Source of the DNA: Pagrus major
Taxonomy: Eukaryota; Chordata; Actinopteri; Spariformes; Sparidae
Direction of reading: 5' to 3'
Length of the DNA: 64,000 bases
Assembly: GCF_040436345.1 (NCBI RefSeq)
Contig: NC_133235.1
Span: 17,322,660 to 17,386,659 of the forward strand
Position numbers and translations under genes: made by a program. The notes under the pieces are model-generated. The model saw only the letters and a list, made by a program, of their open reading frames with translations, was not told where the DNA came from and searched no databases. This document shows positions 38,156-49,439 of this stretch, piece by piece (position 1 is the first letter of the stretch; the number at the start of each line of letters is the position of its first letter).

Positions 38156-38800
38156 CATACTGACAAGTGTTTCTAATAATCAGTCTGTAAACGGGACTGT
38201 TGTCAACAAAAAGCCTCTACAGGCAATACAAAACTGAAAGAATACCTGAAATATTATAGTTGTGTTTGTTTCAGTTGTTCTGTCTTTATTCTCAAGTATC
38301 AACAAGTTTACTTTCTTATCTCAACAATGAAAACAACCAGGCAGTGTCATGTAACACGTTATTCAAATGAGCCCAGTGCAATTATCTCCTGTATGTACTG
38401 TAGCTCACCAGCAGCTGTTTGGTGACAGTTATCTTTAACAGTGAAACTCAACTGTTCTTCAGTCATGCTAATTCACTACAGAAACCCTGTTGAATGCTCC
38501 TCAGCAGGTACAAGTGTGTGCTCAGGACTATCTGCCCCGTCTCTGTGCTGTTTTTTTAACAAATGTTTGAGGTTTTCTGAAATTGGAGCAGGATCAGAGC
38601 CAGCTTTGAATGTCATACGCGTGCCAACCTTTTCTGTTAAACATTTCTCTCCCCCCTCGTCCTCCTTCCCCCCCTACTTTTTCCAACAGGGGGGTTTGGA
38701 GAGCCTCAATGCTATCATTCTTTGATTCTGTTTGAATCTGGCCGCGTGCAAGCAGGAAAAGGAGCCAAACGTGCTTCCTGAGTGGTCCGGGGGGAAACTG
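38156..38800. other. Intergenic DNA, no gene recognised
   Basis: The content becomes more GC- and pyrimidine-rich towards 38,640-38,700, just upstream of the TATA-containing site at 38.84 kb. No coding exon recognised. Confidence 0.45.
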
Positions 38801-38812
38801 TGTAATAAGCAA

Positions 38813-38846
38813 GGGGCGGGTGGTTAAAAATAACTGGGCTATATAA
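38813..38846 (+). promoter_or_regulatory. Orphan GC-box / MEF2-like / TATA promoter-like cluster
   Basis: In 34 bp there is a GC box (GGGGCGGG, 38,813-38,820), a full match to the MEF2 consensus YTAWWWWTAR (TTAAAAATAA, 38,824-38,833) and a TATA box (TATATAA, 38,840-38,846) inside the near-palindrome GGGCTATATAAGCCC. A CT-rich stretch (38,862-38,895) where transcription would begin follows. The first downstream ATG frame (near 38,946) closes after six codons, so any transcript is probably non-coding or spliced. The site lies about 6.8 kb upstream of the klf2 start codon in the same orientation. Confidence 0.45.
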
Positions 38847-39239
38847 GCCCGGAGCACGATCCCACTCACTCTCAAACTCTCGCTGACTCTCGCTCAGTCG
38901 AGACATCCCGTGCAGGCCCGGCGCTGCTGCCTCTCACACTTACACTATGTTTTTCCATGGAAGTTAGCAGAGTGTGCCACATGAGGCAGAGCTGATGTGT
39001 CCGAATCCTCACCACAGTGATGGAACACTTACAGACCTGACCCAGACATAATGCCTGCCTGTATCCATGTCACTGACTTGAACGGCCCAATAACAACTTA
39101 CAAGTGACAACACAAGATTTCATCATGGAGAATATGAGGCATACAAGCATATGACGAGCCGTGTATCACACCCTTCATGCTGGTTTCTGGAGAAAAATAT
39201 AAAATTATGTGAGGATATTTCTTTTTTTTTAATGCTTAA

Positions 39240-39773
39240 AGGGACAGTTCAGTCAGCTTGTGGTGCCTTGAGCGCCATTTTGAAAAACAGCAATTTCCCT
39301 TTCTAGAAATCATGAACTTGTTACTGAAAATAATCAACAGACCTTGTTGTGACCGTTTCATGTCAGAAATATTTTCCCCCACGGAGCTACACCTGCCAAC
39401 CGTATTGCCACGCAGAGGACGAGAGGCTAGCTTACTAAGCTAGCTTACATTACAGCTCAGCCGAGGAGGACGCCATTAATGTTTACATCCCACGGTGTCA
39501 CAAGCACAAGCTTTATCCATGAGTACATACACGCTTCAGAGAAAATAGTTTCTAAATGAAGCTCAGTTACCAGTTCATGATGGTTCAAATGTATTTTTGT
39601 TGGCACTTGAGCACCACAAGCCAAGTGCCGTATAGTTTCATTACATTCAAGAGAAGGCAGACTTTTATTTCCAAAGCTCTGCAACTCACACCAAAAGATT
39701 CCAGGTGCATTAAAAGCACTACAGGTAAGAGGAAAAGTATGTTGTTTTTTTTATTTTGGGGTGAACTGTCCCT
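39240..39773. mobile_element. TTAA-flanked (piggyBac-like) MITE, well-preserved ends
   Basis: The termini are perfect 12-bp inverted repeats: AGGGACAGTTCA at the left and TGAACTGTCCCT at the right. Each is flanked by an intact TTAA (39,236-39,239 and 39,774-39,777), the target duplication typical of piggyBac-type elements. The inside has the family words 'cagaccttgttgtgaccgtt' and 'acacctgccaaccgtattgc', known to me from a very common fish repeat. There is no transposase frame. A consensus-like splice donor (CAGGTAAGA) lies at about 39,722-39,730. Confidence 0.75.
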
Positions 39774-39777
39774 TTAA

Positions 39778-41130
39778 GTGAAAGGATGAGGTGGAAGTTT
39801 TGTCCCTATCTCAGAATTGTGTTGTCTCATTTTTCTTTTTTGCTTGATTTCTCAGAAAGCCAAATTGTGTTTTAGTTGAGCCCTTTGGTTTCTGTGTTTT
39901 CTAAATTACTGATGTTGTATTTTTAAATTTAGCTAAAATCTCAGAATGATCCTGGATAAAAACAAAGGAGGAGTGCTTAACATTCTTGCTGTTGGAGTTA
40001 ACCGTGAGAAAGTTTTCCTCAGAACAAGTGCACTGAGGAAACAGAATATTTTTAAGAATTAGTGTCACTGTCACTGCTGCAAGAAGGTGTCAGCAGCTTC
40101 ATGACTCGTTAACAAGCTGACAACTTGTTGATAACTCAGTTACTGCACAGATAAGGCAGCAGCACTAATAGATCAAGTTTTACAGTTGTGAAAAGACACG
40201 TGGGTTGCCCAATAGTAAAACTGTGGTGTAAATGTCAATTCAGGGAAGGAGATATTTTTTAGAGCCTTCTGTCGAAATGTTGCTCATCCACATTCAGGAC
40301 TCGACTGTGCAATAACTTCAGCTGTTCCTCTTCTGCAGAGAAAGTCAAATGTGGCTGCAGGTAGGCAGATGGTCAAGAATCTGAGGAGGATCCCTGCAAG
40401 CTTCTGCAAGGTGTTTGCCCTGTTTCTGACCTCTGACCTCTCTGTGGAAAGGGCAGACAAAAGGAGATTTTCCCTACAGGGATTAATTGAGTGCCAACTC
40501 TTTATGGACATACAAATCTCTTTAACTGAAACCTCCACTGAGGAATGTTTCCATGTGGGCTGCTGCAGTCAAAAGAGTGTCCCTCCCATCATATGTGAGG
40601 CCCCAGTGTGCCCAAATGAAATTCTACCGTCGAGTACGTACACTTCTCCACAGGAAGTGACGGATCAGAATGAAATACAAACCTGTCTCTCAAACGTCAT
40701 GAGAATTAGTGAGTGCTCCCTCCAGGGAAACACCAGACTTGCCAGCTCCAGCTTTCTTTTTCGCCACTCTCATCCCTTTGCTGGACGTCACAGGGCAGAG
40801 TACCACGCTGTGTGCAGTCTTACATGATTTCAGGCTACTCGAGTGTTTTTCCTGTTGTGTCTGGCTGACATTTGAATCCACCAGGTGCAGAGTTGTCTAG
40901 TGAAGTCTTTATGGAGTTCTCTCGCAAACGTCCTGTTATCATGACATTTAACTGAGTGTGTGCAAAAAAATGGATGAACCAGCTCAGCTGAAATTGTGAA
41001 GCTTCCATTGTGGTGTGACTTTTGGTCAGGACCAGTCATGTTTGGTCTGTAATAACTTAAGTCTGGTTGGGTGGATTTATTTAGGTAATTTCCAGAGGTA
41101 ACAGGAATAAATTAAAAACTTATACAACAT
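39778..41130. other. Intergenic DNA, no gene recognised
   Basis: The 158-codon + strand frame at 40,351-40,827 is the longest in the flank. It has no recognised domain, and overlapping antisense frames are equally open, so I do not call it. Confidence 0.45.
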
Positions 41131-41268
41131 GTTTGGAGGCACTGGGAGTCAGATTTCATAACTTTTGGACACATCGACACCAGCTGTTTCCAGTCTCAAA
41201 GCAAAGCTAAGCAAACCTTCTCCTTAACCCACAAATAAGAGCAAAAACTCAGCAAAACTCCAACAGTA

Positions 41269-41880
41269 CAGTAGGGTCCAGAAGTCAGAGACAACTAGTC
41301 ACAATACTTCTATTTTGCATTTGATTCGAATGTAGTACTGTTTTTATTTCTATTTATAAACTTAAATTTTGAGTAAAGACTTCAGTCTTTGGAAAATGTT
41401 ATCTAACCATCCACTGTAAAATTCAAGCGTTTGGCCTTGGCTTCCCTCCTGAGAAGTTGTTTAGAAACTGCTACTCTTCCTCTGAGACTACAAGACATCC
41501 TTCTTTTGACTAAACTTTTGGAGTCTTGTGTTCTTTGTTTAGCAAATTCTGTGTCTGTGATGAAGTTGCTTTTCAATCTCTCATAGAACGAAGCTTAATG
41601 TATTGATCTTCTGATGTTTGGTCACTTTGGGTCTGCCTGATCGTGCTTTGGATACGACTGACCCCACTTCTTCTACCTGCCCCTCACTTCGAACTTAGCC
41701 TTCATTGTGATCTCAACTACACACGTGTGAAGTTTTGTGACTGCATCTTGCATGGTCATGATGCTATTGTGTTGAAAAGATCTGTCCGCAGTCAGCCAGA
41801 CATAGTTAAAATATCAAACCTTAAATATTCTATTAAAAAAAGCTTAATTCAAGCCTAGCCAAATGTAGATTGCTTTAGAC
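41269..41880 (-). pseudogene. Fossil Tc1/mariner-type transposon with broken transposase
   Basis: The left end is TA followed by CAGTAGGGTCCAGAAGTCAG (41,267 onward), the form of a Tc1-type fish terminal repeat. On the minus strand, 41,676 down to about 41,400, broken frames encode pieces diagnostic of a Tc1-like transposase DNA-binding and linker region: a Ser-Gly-Arg-Pro-Lys-Val-Thr motif, then Gly-Arg-Val-Ala followed by a Lys-Gln-Leu-Leu-Arg-Arg motif, then Thr-Val-Asp-Gly-Trp. Stops and frameshifts interrupt it repeatedly. The catalytic DDE part and the second terminal repeat are not seen, so it is a dead, truncated copy. Confidence 0.65.
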
Positions 41881-41929
41881 AAAAGCATAAAATAAATTTC
41901 GAATCAGTGAGGTCAGGAAAGTATATTGT

Positions 41930-42010
41930 CAAGCTAGATAGATAGATAAATGATTTATTGATCCTGGCAGAAATTTAGACATCCGGGAGCTTAAATGACA
42001 CATACAAAAC
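41930..42010. repeat. Tail-like repeat: GATA run plus 'gatttattgatcctgg'
   Basis: A short GATA run (41,936-41,947) leads into GATTTATTGATCCTGGCAGA and then AATTTAGACATC. This is the same signature as the repeats near 2,680 and 24,960. Confidence 0.45.
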
Positions 42011-42796
42011 ACATGTAAACATGTAAAAAAAGAAAAAAGAATATAGAAATGAAAATGGAATAAAGAATTTAAGAGTGAAAACACAATATAAGGATAGAAA
42101 ACACACAGCAGTGAAGTGATTGTCTAGCCACCAGTACCACTTAACTGTCATTATACCAGAGTATGTGTAGACTGAGGCAGCGTCACTGTAAAATAATACT
42201 GTTGATGATATAAATAATGTACAAATTGAAGAACAGAAACAAAAGCAAAGATAGCCAAAACATGTGATACTCTTTTGAGATAATAGACGTAAAAAACAAC
42301 AGTTTTTCTCGAAAGTAAATAATGAGAGACCAAAAGGTCAGCAGTACATGAAGTTCCTTAATTTCAAACTTTGGGGCATTACAACGCATTAAAGGTAGCT
42401 GAGTAACAGAGGAAGTGAGAGCACTCTCGCTGGTAGCAGAGCGGAGCAGCAGAGCTGGGGTCACAGTCAGCGGTCAGGGGTTCAGACATCAGGCCGGCCA
42501 CTCCGCTGCCACTAAAAACACACTTCCTCTCGAGCCTTACTGGACTCCTGCCGTGTGACGCACTTTCCAGCGAACACGCAGCACAGATCAGGGATCAGGA
42601 TGTGGAAATCTCACAGCTACAGACACAGTGTGCTAGAGGTGGTGGACATGACAGCTTGATGAGGGGCGATGTCTGTCATGTGGACCAGTTGTTCTGTGTT
42701 CGGTCAGATCATCATCACACTGACTAACTTCTTTTACCGAAACCTGTTGTAGAATCAAGTGTTTCGCTCCCTCAGGTTTAGGTAGTGTGTTCATCA
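42011..42796. other. Intergenic DNA, no gene recognised
   Basis: AT-rich to 42,360, then more GC-rich. No open frame of interest. Confidence 0.5.
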
Positions 42797-43975
42797 GTGG
42801 TGCAAAGTAGCAAAGTACATTTACTCAAGTACTGTACTTGTGTGTAATCCTGAGGTGGGTATACTTTACTTGAGTACTTCCATTTTAAACCACTTTATTC
42901 TTTGACTGCACTACATTTAAGATGGAATAACTGTACATTTTAGACAGATAGGTGTTTGGATAAAAACCAATAAAGCAGATTAAAATATCCCAACAGTATG
43001 TAACAGAGTAGTGATGAATAGCAGCTAAGAGGTGAGTGCATAACTAATAGTAATCCAGTATTATGAGGTTGAGGTTTGTACCTTGAGTATTTCCATTTTC
43101 TACGACTTTATATTTCTACTTCCCTGCATTTTGGAGGTAAATATTGTACTTTTCACTCACTACACTTATTTGTTGGGTTGTAAGTACCCCAAAGTAGTGT
43201 CGTAGTCAAGACCGCACCGACCGAGACCAAGACATTACCGAGACCGGAGAGTACCGAGACCGAGACAAGGCCAAGACATTTAGAGGTCGAGACCGAGACA
43301 AGACCAAGACCATATATGTCAAAGGAAAATCATAACAAAACATCAAAATGTGAATTTTCTTTTTTTTTAGCTGGGGAAAATCTTTACACTAACAATGATT
43401 TGAAGTTATTAGCTGTTTTTGAGAGGGTCCTTTTATCAGTAAGGCATGGACAAAAAGCCTATCAGCGGTGGTCTTGACCGGTCTCATTCAAAAAAACACA
43501 GTCCGCCCAGTCCGAGACCGAGACAAGACCGAGTGAAAATGCCCTCGATTCCAAGACAAGACCAAGAACCTCAAAAAATGGTCTTGAAACCGGTCTCGAG
43601 ACCAAGACCGATCTCGAGTACTACAACACTACCCCAAAGTCATACTTGAGTAAAAGTAAAGATATCATGTTAAAATATTACTTTGTTGTAAATGAAAGTC
43701 ACTCGTACAATTATTACTTGAGTAAAAGTAGAATCAGTGTGTTTTTCATCTGATTATTGATAAATATAAGTTAATTCAAACATGCACTCATTTGGCTCTG
43801 ATGCACCATGTAACCTGATGTGTAACCAGTAACTAAAGTAACTAATGTAAAGAACAATATTTGCCTAAAAAATGTAGTGAAGTGGAAATATAGCACAGGA
43901 CTTGAGTAAATGTACTGTAAAAGGCTTATTTGAAAACTTCTGTTACTAGTGACTCAGAGTAGCAAAGTAACACAT
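42797..43975. mobile_element. Old 'tacttgagtattt' repeat, split by a younger hAT-type insertion
   Basis: The left part (42,797-43,194) has 'agtacatttactcaagtact', 'tttacttgagtacttccatt' and 'ggaggtaaatattgtacttt'. The right part (43,640-43,975) has the complementary-side words 'cttgagtaaaagtaaagata' and 'ggacttgagtaaatgtactg'. These are two ends of one abundant fish element. The element at 43,195-43,631 sits between them, so the host repeat was in place first. Confidence 0.65.
43195..43631. mobile_element. Nested non-autonomous hAT-type element with 8-bp target duplication
   Basis: The left terminus TAGTGTCGTAGT and right terminus ACTACAACACTA are inverted repeats with one mismatch. Both sides are flanked by the identical 8-mer CCCCAAAG (43,187-43,194 and 43,632-43,639). 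An 8-bp duplication with TAG-type ends is the hallmark of the hAT superfamily. The body is built of GACCGAGAC/AAGACCAAGAC words known from fish repeats. The 67-codon frame 43,446-43,649 is internal to it and is not a gene. Confidence 0.8.
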
Positions 43976-45301
43976 TTTTCAATCAATTTAGTTTATCGGC
44001 AATCTGATTTTAAAAAAGTATTGATTCTGAGAAAAATGCTGAACATTGGCTCTGATAATCCTAATCATGGACAGAACACAGTATATACATTTAGATATAT
44101 GCATTATTTACTTTTACTTGTCCTTTTGATACTTACGTATCAACGTAAGTATGACTTGTCTGTACTTTTCACAACACTGGGTATTTCCTCTTTTATGTAA
44201 GTAAAGAACCTGAACACTTCTCATACCACTGCTGATGATTGTAAGAATCAGGGAAAGACACGTAGACCTTTCTTTGATTGTGGTGCCTTTATTTGACACT
44301 AATAGAAAAGTTTTATTTCTTGATTTAATGATCTTAAAATCTAGATATCACACTTCAAGAGTATATCTTTAAATGAAATGGAGCATATAAAACTGACGCA
44401 AAGTGCAGAGATCCAGTTGGCCTGATGACCTCTGGAGCCAGAGGGCTCCTGCTGGGAAAGCACTCTGGCTGCGTTCACGTCAGAAACCAGATCCCCCGGC
44501 AGAAACAGCAACAAGCAGGCCAGACTTGTGATGCAAATTTGACTCCGATCGACACCGCAGCCCCCTCGTCCGCCATTTGCACCTGAATGGGACGTTACCT
44601 TAAATCATGTTTACATCAGGAGAGGTTAGAGCGTTAAAAAGCCTTGAAAAGCGTTTCAGACGACCCTGGCGCCTGTTTGGACAAGCCTGCTGCGAGAGAA
44701 CAAAACCCCATCTTCCATTAATGATAATGAGCCGAGAGCGAGACGCGCCAAACAGGTGGGAGGCAGCGGAGGACGTCTCCATGAGCATCTACAGTCAATG
44801 TACCTCATTAACCTCATATTTTTATCCTCATCCGTCCTCGAAGACGGCAGCTTGTGTCACGAGAACAAAGAAAAGAAAACATCTACTTTGAGGTTTGAGA
44901 GTAAATGATGCAATCACATGGACGTTAACAAACAACTTCTACTTTCGTGCGCAGTGCTGTTAGATTTCTGTCTGGCTTTTGCTAAAGCACGATTCAAAGT
45001 TCTGTTTTTAACCCTCTTCTTTGAATCTAATTATATTTGTATCGCTGTTCATTAAAAAAAAAAAAAGAAAGAAAGAAGAAGAAGCCACATCTCCTTTGCT
45101 ATCCGATGATTAACGGTAGCACTGACAGCCTTTATATGAAGTTGTTGCTGCGGCTTGGCCTCAGGCACTTTTCTGTCATTAGGCTTGTTCTTTTCAGTTT
45201 ATTACGTAAGTATCTATGGTTGCTATATTGCCCGTGTGTTTGTAATGTGCTCGCAACTTTTTTCCAGCTCTTGCTCAGGTGGGTTGGTCTGTGGAGTCCT
45301 G
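43976..45301. other. klf2 5' flank; possible conserved non-coding DNA
   Basis: No coding exon recognised. The segment of about 44,560-44,780 is of balanced composition, with homeodomain-type words (CCATTAATGATAATGAGC), and looks unlike the AT-rich repeats around it. It is a candidate regulatory element for klf2, but one sequence cannot show conservation. An A-run followed by GAA repeats lies at 45,053-45,084. Confidence 0.35.
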
Positions 45302-45486
45302 CGTCATCAGCCGGTGGGGGAGGACCTGCACTTTATAGGCTGCTCTGCGCTGCCCTGCCTGACACACAGCGCACTGAGACCCGCTGCCTGCAGGAGCCGC
45401 TTTATAAAGAGCTAAATTTACCAAACTTTACGTTGTTTCCTGAGCTCTCACAATTGGCCAGGCAACTTCGAGTTAGAGGGTTATAA
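45302..45486 (+). promoter_or_regulatory. klf2: klf2 proximal promoter region
   Basis: Three TATA-like words are spaced 70-80 bp apart: TTTATA at 45,332, TTTATAAA at 45,401 and TTATAA at 45,481. Between the last two lie an imperfect MEF2-type site (CTAAATTTAC, 45,412-45,421; 9 of 10 consensus positions) and an inverted CCAAT box (ATTGG, 45,453-45,457). A CACCC/GC-type site (GGTGGGGG, 45,313-45,320) could bind SP/KLF proteins. If the last TATA is used, transcription would start near 45,510, leaving about 120 nt of 5' leader before the ATG at 45,629. MEF2 control of mammalian KLF2 is known; its use here is inferred. Confidence 0.55.
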
Positions 45487-45628
45487 GGTTCGGAGGACCT
45501 CCTACCACTTTTAAACTTGTTCATGTCTTCGGAGCGCAGCTGTGGAGCGGCGACAGTGAGATAGGCGCACAGACTGCGGTGCGGCAAGACGCGACTTTGA
45601 CAAGAGATAGTTATTATTTCACCCAACG

Positions 45629-47199
<1,571 letters not shown>

Positions 47200-47885
47200 A
47201 GGAGCCCTCAGAAGGACTTGGGGTTCACGGGGTGGGGGGGTTGTGCTATTTTTATTGTGATTCAACTGGTGTATTTTTTATTTAAATTGTTCTCCACATG
47301 ACCAAAGTCTTTTTTTATATCTAATATTGAATTTAAAAATGTTAGTGTTATTATTGTCTAATAACGTAGCTGGTACTACTTTGGTTCTATACAAGCTTTA
47401 GAAAAGCTTTGTTTGCTTTAGAGCAGGCAGACCAGGAAGGGGCTGGCCCTGTATATACTACTCTTCTCTGACAGAACTGGAATGCTGTGTTTGACACAAA
47501 AGTGCCTTTCTATGACTGTGCTACTGTAAAACCCTTCATGACAGAACGACATGGCCACAAAATAGTTCATGTATTTGACAGTTGGAGTGAGGTGCACACA
47601 CAAGTTGCCTAACATGTGCAAAGACAATGTTTTATTTAAACTGCCTCAATGTCTAAATGGCCTGAACTGTTTTTTTTTTGTTTTTTTTTATCTTATTGCT
47701 TCTTACTATTTGGAGTTAATGTCTTTTATTGTGTGTGAAACTCTCTGATCCAGCCCCTCTACTCACTCTCAGGGCTTGATGTCCTGTGCATTATTTTTCA
47801 CTTAAATTTATATAAATATGTACATGGATTTTATACTGTAAAATGTATTTATTGTAAATATTAAAAACAATGAAATTGGACATTT
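47200..47885 (+). other. klf2: klf2 3' untranslated region with poly(A) signal
   Basis: AU-rich sequence follows the TGA stop (47,197-47,199). Several ATTTATT-type words lie at 47,805-47,855, and a variant poly(A) signal ATTAAA at 47,860-47,865. Cleavage is expected near 47,880-47,890, giving a 3' UTR of roughly 690 nt. The AU-rich tail fits the short-lived mRNA expected of an inducible KLF. Confidence 0.65.
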
Positions 47886-48975
47886 TGACTGGTGAACTCT
47901 TTACTTGCCACGCTTTCTTAGTCATTGAAGCTACATCACCTTCACACATCTTGTTTAATGAACCCCATCCACCCACTCAACAACACGTTTCATACTGTGC
48001 TTACAACCAGTCCAAGGCCTGCAGCCCATCAGCTCAGTTACACTAAATAGGTTATACACGTTGCCATTGTATACCCACTTTAATTTAAAACATGGGCACT
48101 TGATTTCCACTGTGATGTTTTGCAGCTGCGAGACAGAGAAGGGCAGCCGCTTGTGGGCTTAGCCTATAAATACAAACACTCCATTTCCATAATTACAGAG
48201 TGAGCCGGGAGCCGTCTGGACAGAGGGGCACAGCAAACCCTCATCAGGGAGCCCTTAGACTCCCTTTCTGATGGGTAGAAATTATAGTAGGACATCAAAG
48301 GGCCTTAATACTACAATTACACACAGTCACTCTACACTGTAGTTTTAAAGTATCTGAGTCCGTGCATATCATGTCTGCATGGTGTCAGTGAGCATTTGCT
48401 TCCCCCGCATCAAAGACAGCACTGAGCTGATGTATGAAAGCCAGATGGCATTTTCAAAAAGCAGATAAATATCAAACTTTTTGCTTCAAATACGTGGACA
48501 GAGATTGACACATTACGGCAGATTGAAAACTTTAAAACTCGACAGAAAACCATGCTTTTCATTAGAAGTGGTGTCACATAGCTCCACAGTCACATCTTAA
48601 ATGCAATCATAATAAAATGTTTACAGCAAATGTGAATCAACTGTGTCCATCAACACTTTACTAGAATTTATATTTAAAAAAAGAGGAAGTACACACCGGG
48701 TTAAAAATATCTGCAGTGGTCGATGCAAATGTATCACTCTCATTTCACTTTTTTTGTTCCAATATCAATGCAGAACTACGAGATATAAACAATCCACCTT
48801 AAAATCTTTTCAGTCTGACTGCACTGTGTTTTCTTAAGTATCAGATTAAGAACTAAGAATAGAGTTGAGCAAAGTCCCTCCTTCATAACACATCATGGCT
48901 GCGCAAAGCTGAGCCACTTGCTCGAGGGGTTCTCAGATGTGTAACTGCTGTATTAATTGCGGATACATTTATTTT
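47886..48975. other. Spacer between the convergent klf2 and eps15l1 genes
   Basis: No coding sequence. The part 48,120-48,260 is less AT-rich and contains TATAAATA and CATAATTACAG words; it could be regulatory, but nothing proves it. Confidence 0.5.
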
Positions 48976-49328
48976 CAGAGGTGGCAAAACTGCACACATT
49001 CTTCACTCAAGCAGAAGTAGAGATTCTTGTGTAAAAACTGAAGTAAAAGTAAGAAAGTACAGGCTCTGAAATGTATTCAAAGTATAAAAGTAAAAAGTAT
49101 CCCTCTGAAGGACATTGGCCATTTCTGTGCAAAGCTAACTGAACTTCACGACTTTTTGGGTTGGTAAATGGTCGTAAATAATCAACAGTCAATAATGAGT
49201 AGAAAATACAGATGTTTCAGTTAAAATGTAGCAAGTAAAAGTAAAAATAAATACTCAAGCAAAGTACAGGTACCTGAAAAATCACGTATAGTGACAAAGT
49301 ACTTGTACTTTGTTACTTCCCACCTCTG
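48976..49328. mobile_element. Inverted-end fish MITE ('cagaggtggcaaaac')
   Basis: The left end CAGAGGTGG and right end CCACCTCTG are inverted copies. Inner words 'actgaagtaaaagtaagaaa', 'agtataaaagtaaaaagtat' and 'caaagtacttgtactttgtt' place it with the same broad family as 42,797-43,975. It lies in the spacer just beyond the predicted eps15l1 3' end. Confidence 0.65.
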
Positions 49329-49439
49329 TTTATCTCACAATCTATTCATGACCTGCATTGACAACTAACTGGCACACTTTTTCCCAGTTGTTGGTACAAT
49401 ATTTAACTGAAAAGACAAGACTTACCTTTTTCCAGGAAT

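Noticed and set aside
40351..40827. 158-codon + strand open frame in the klf2 5' flank
   Set aside because: Cys/Ser-rich but without any known motif. Antisense frames overlap it, and no promoter or splice structure fits.
1..45300. Exons of another neighbour gene (such as ap1m1, which lies on the other side of KLF2 in mammals)
   Set aside because: No frame in the 45 kb flank shows an adaptin-mu or other recognisable domain. The next gene must lie outside the window or elsewhere.
45037..45486. 149-codon + strand open frame directly upstream of klf2
   Set aside because: It covers the klf2 promoter elements, begins in an A/GAA-rich run and has no domain. The real klf2 start is supported by the conserved Met-Ala-Leu-Ser opening at 45,629.
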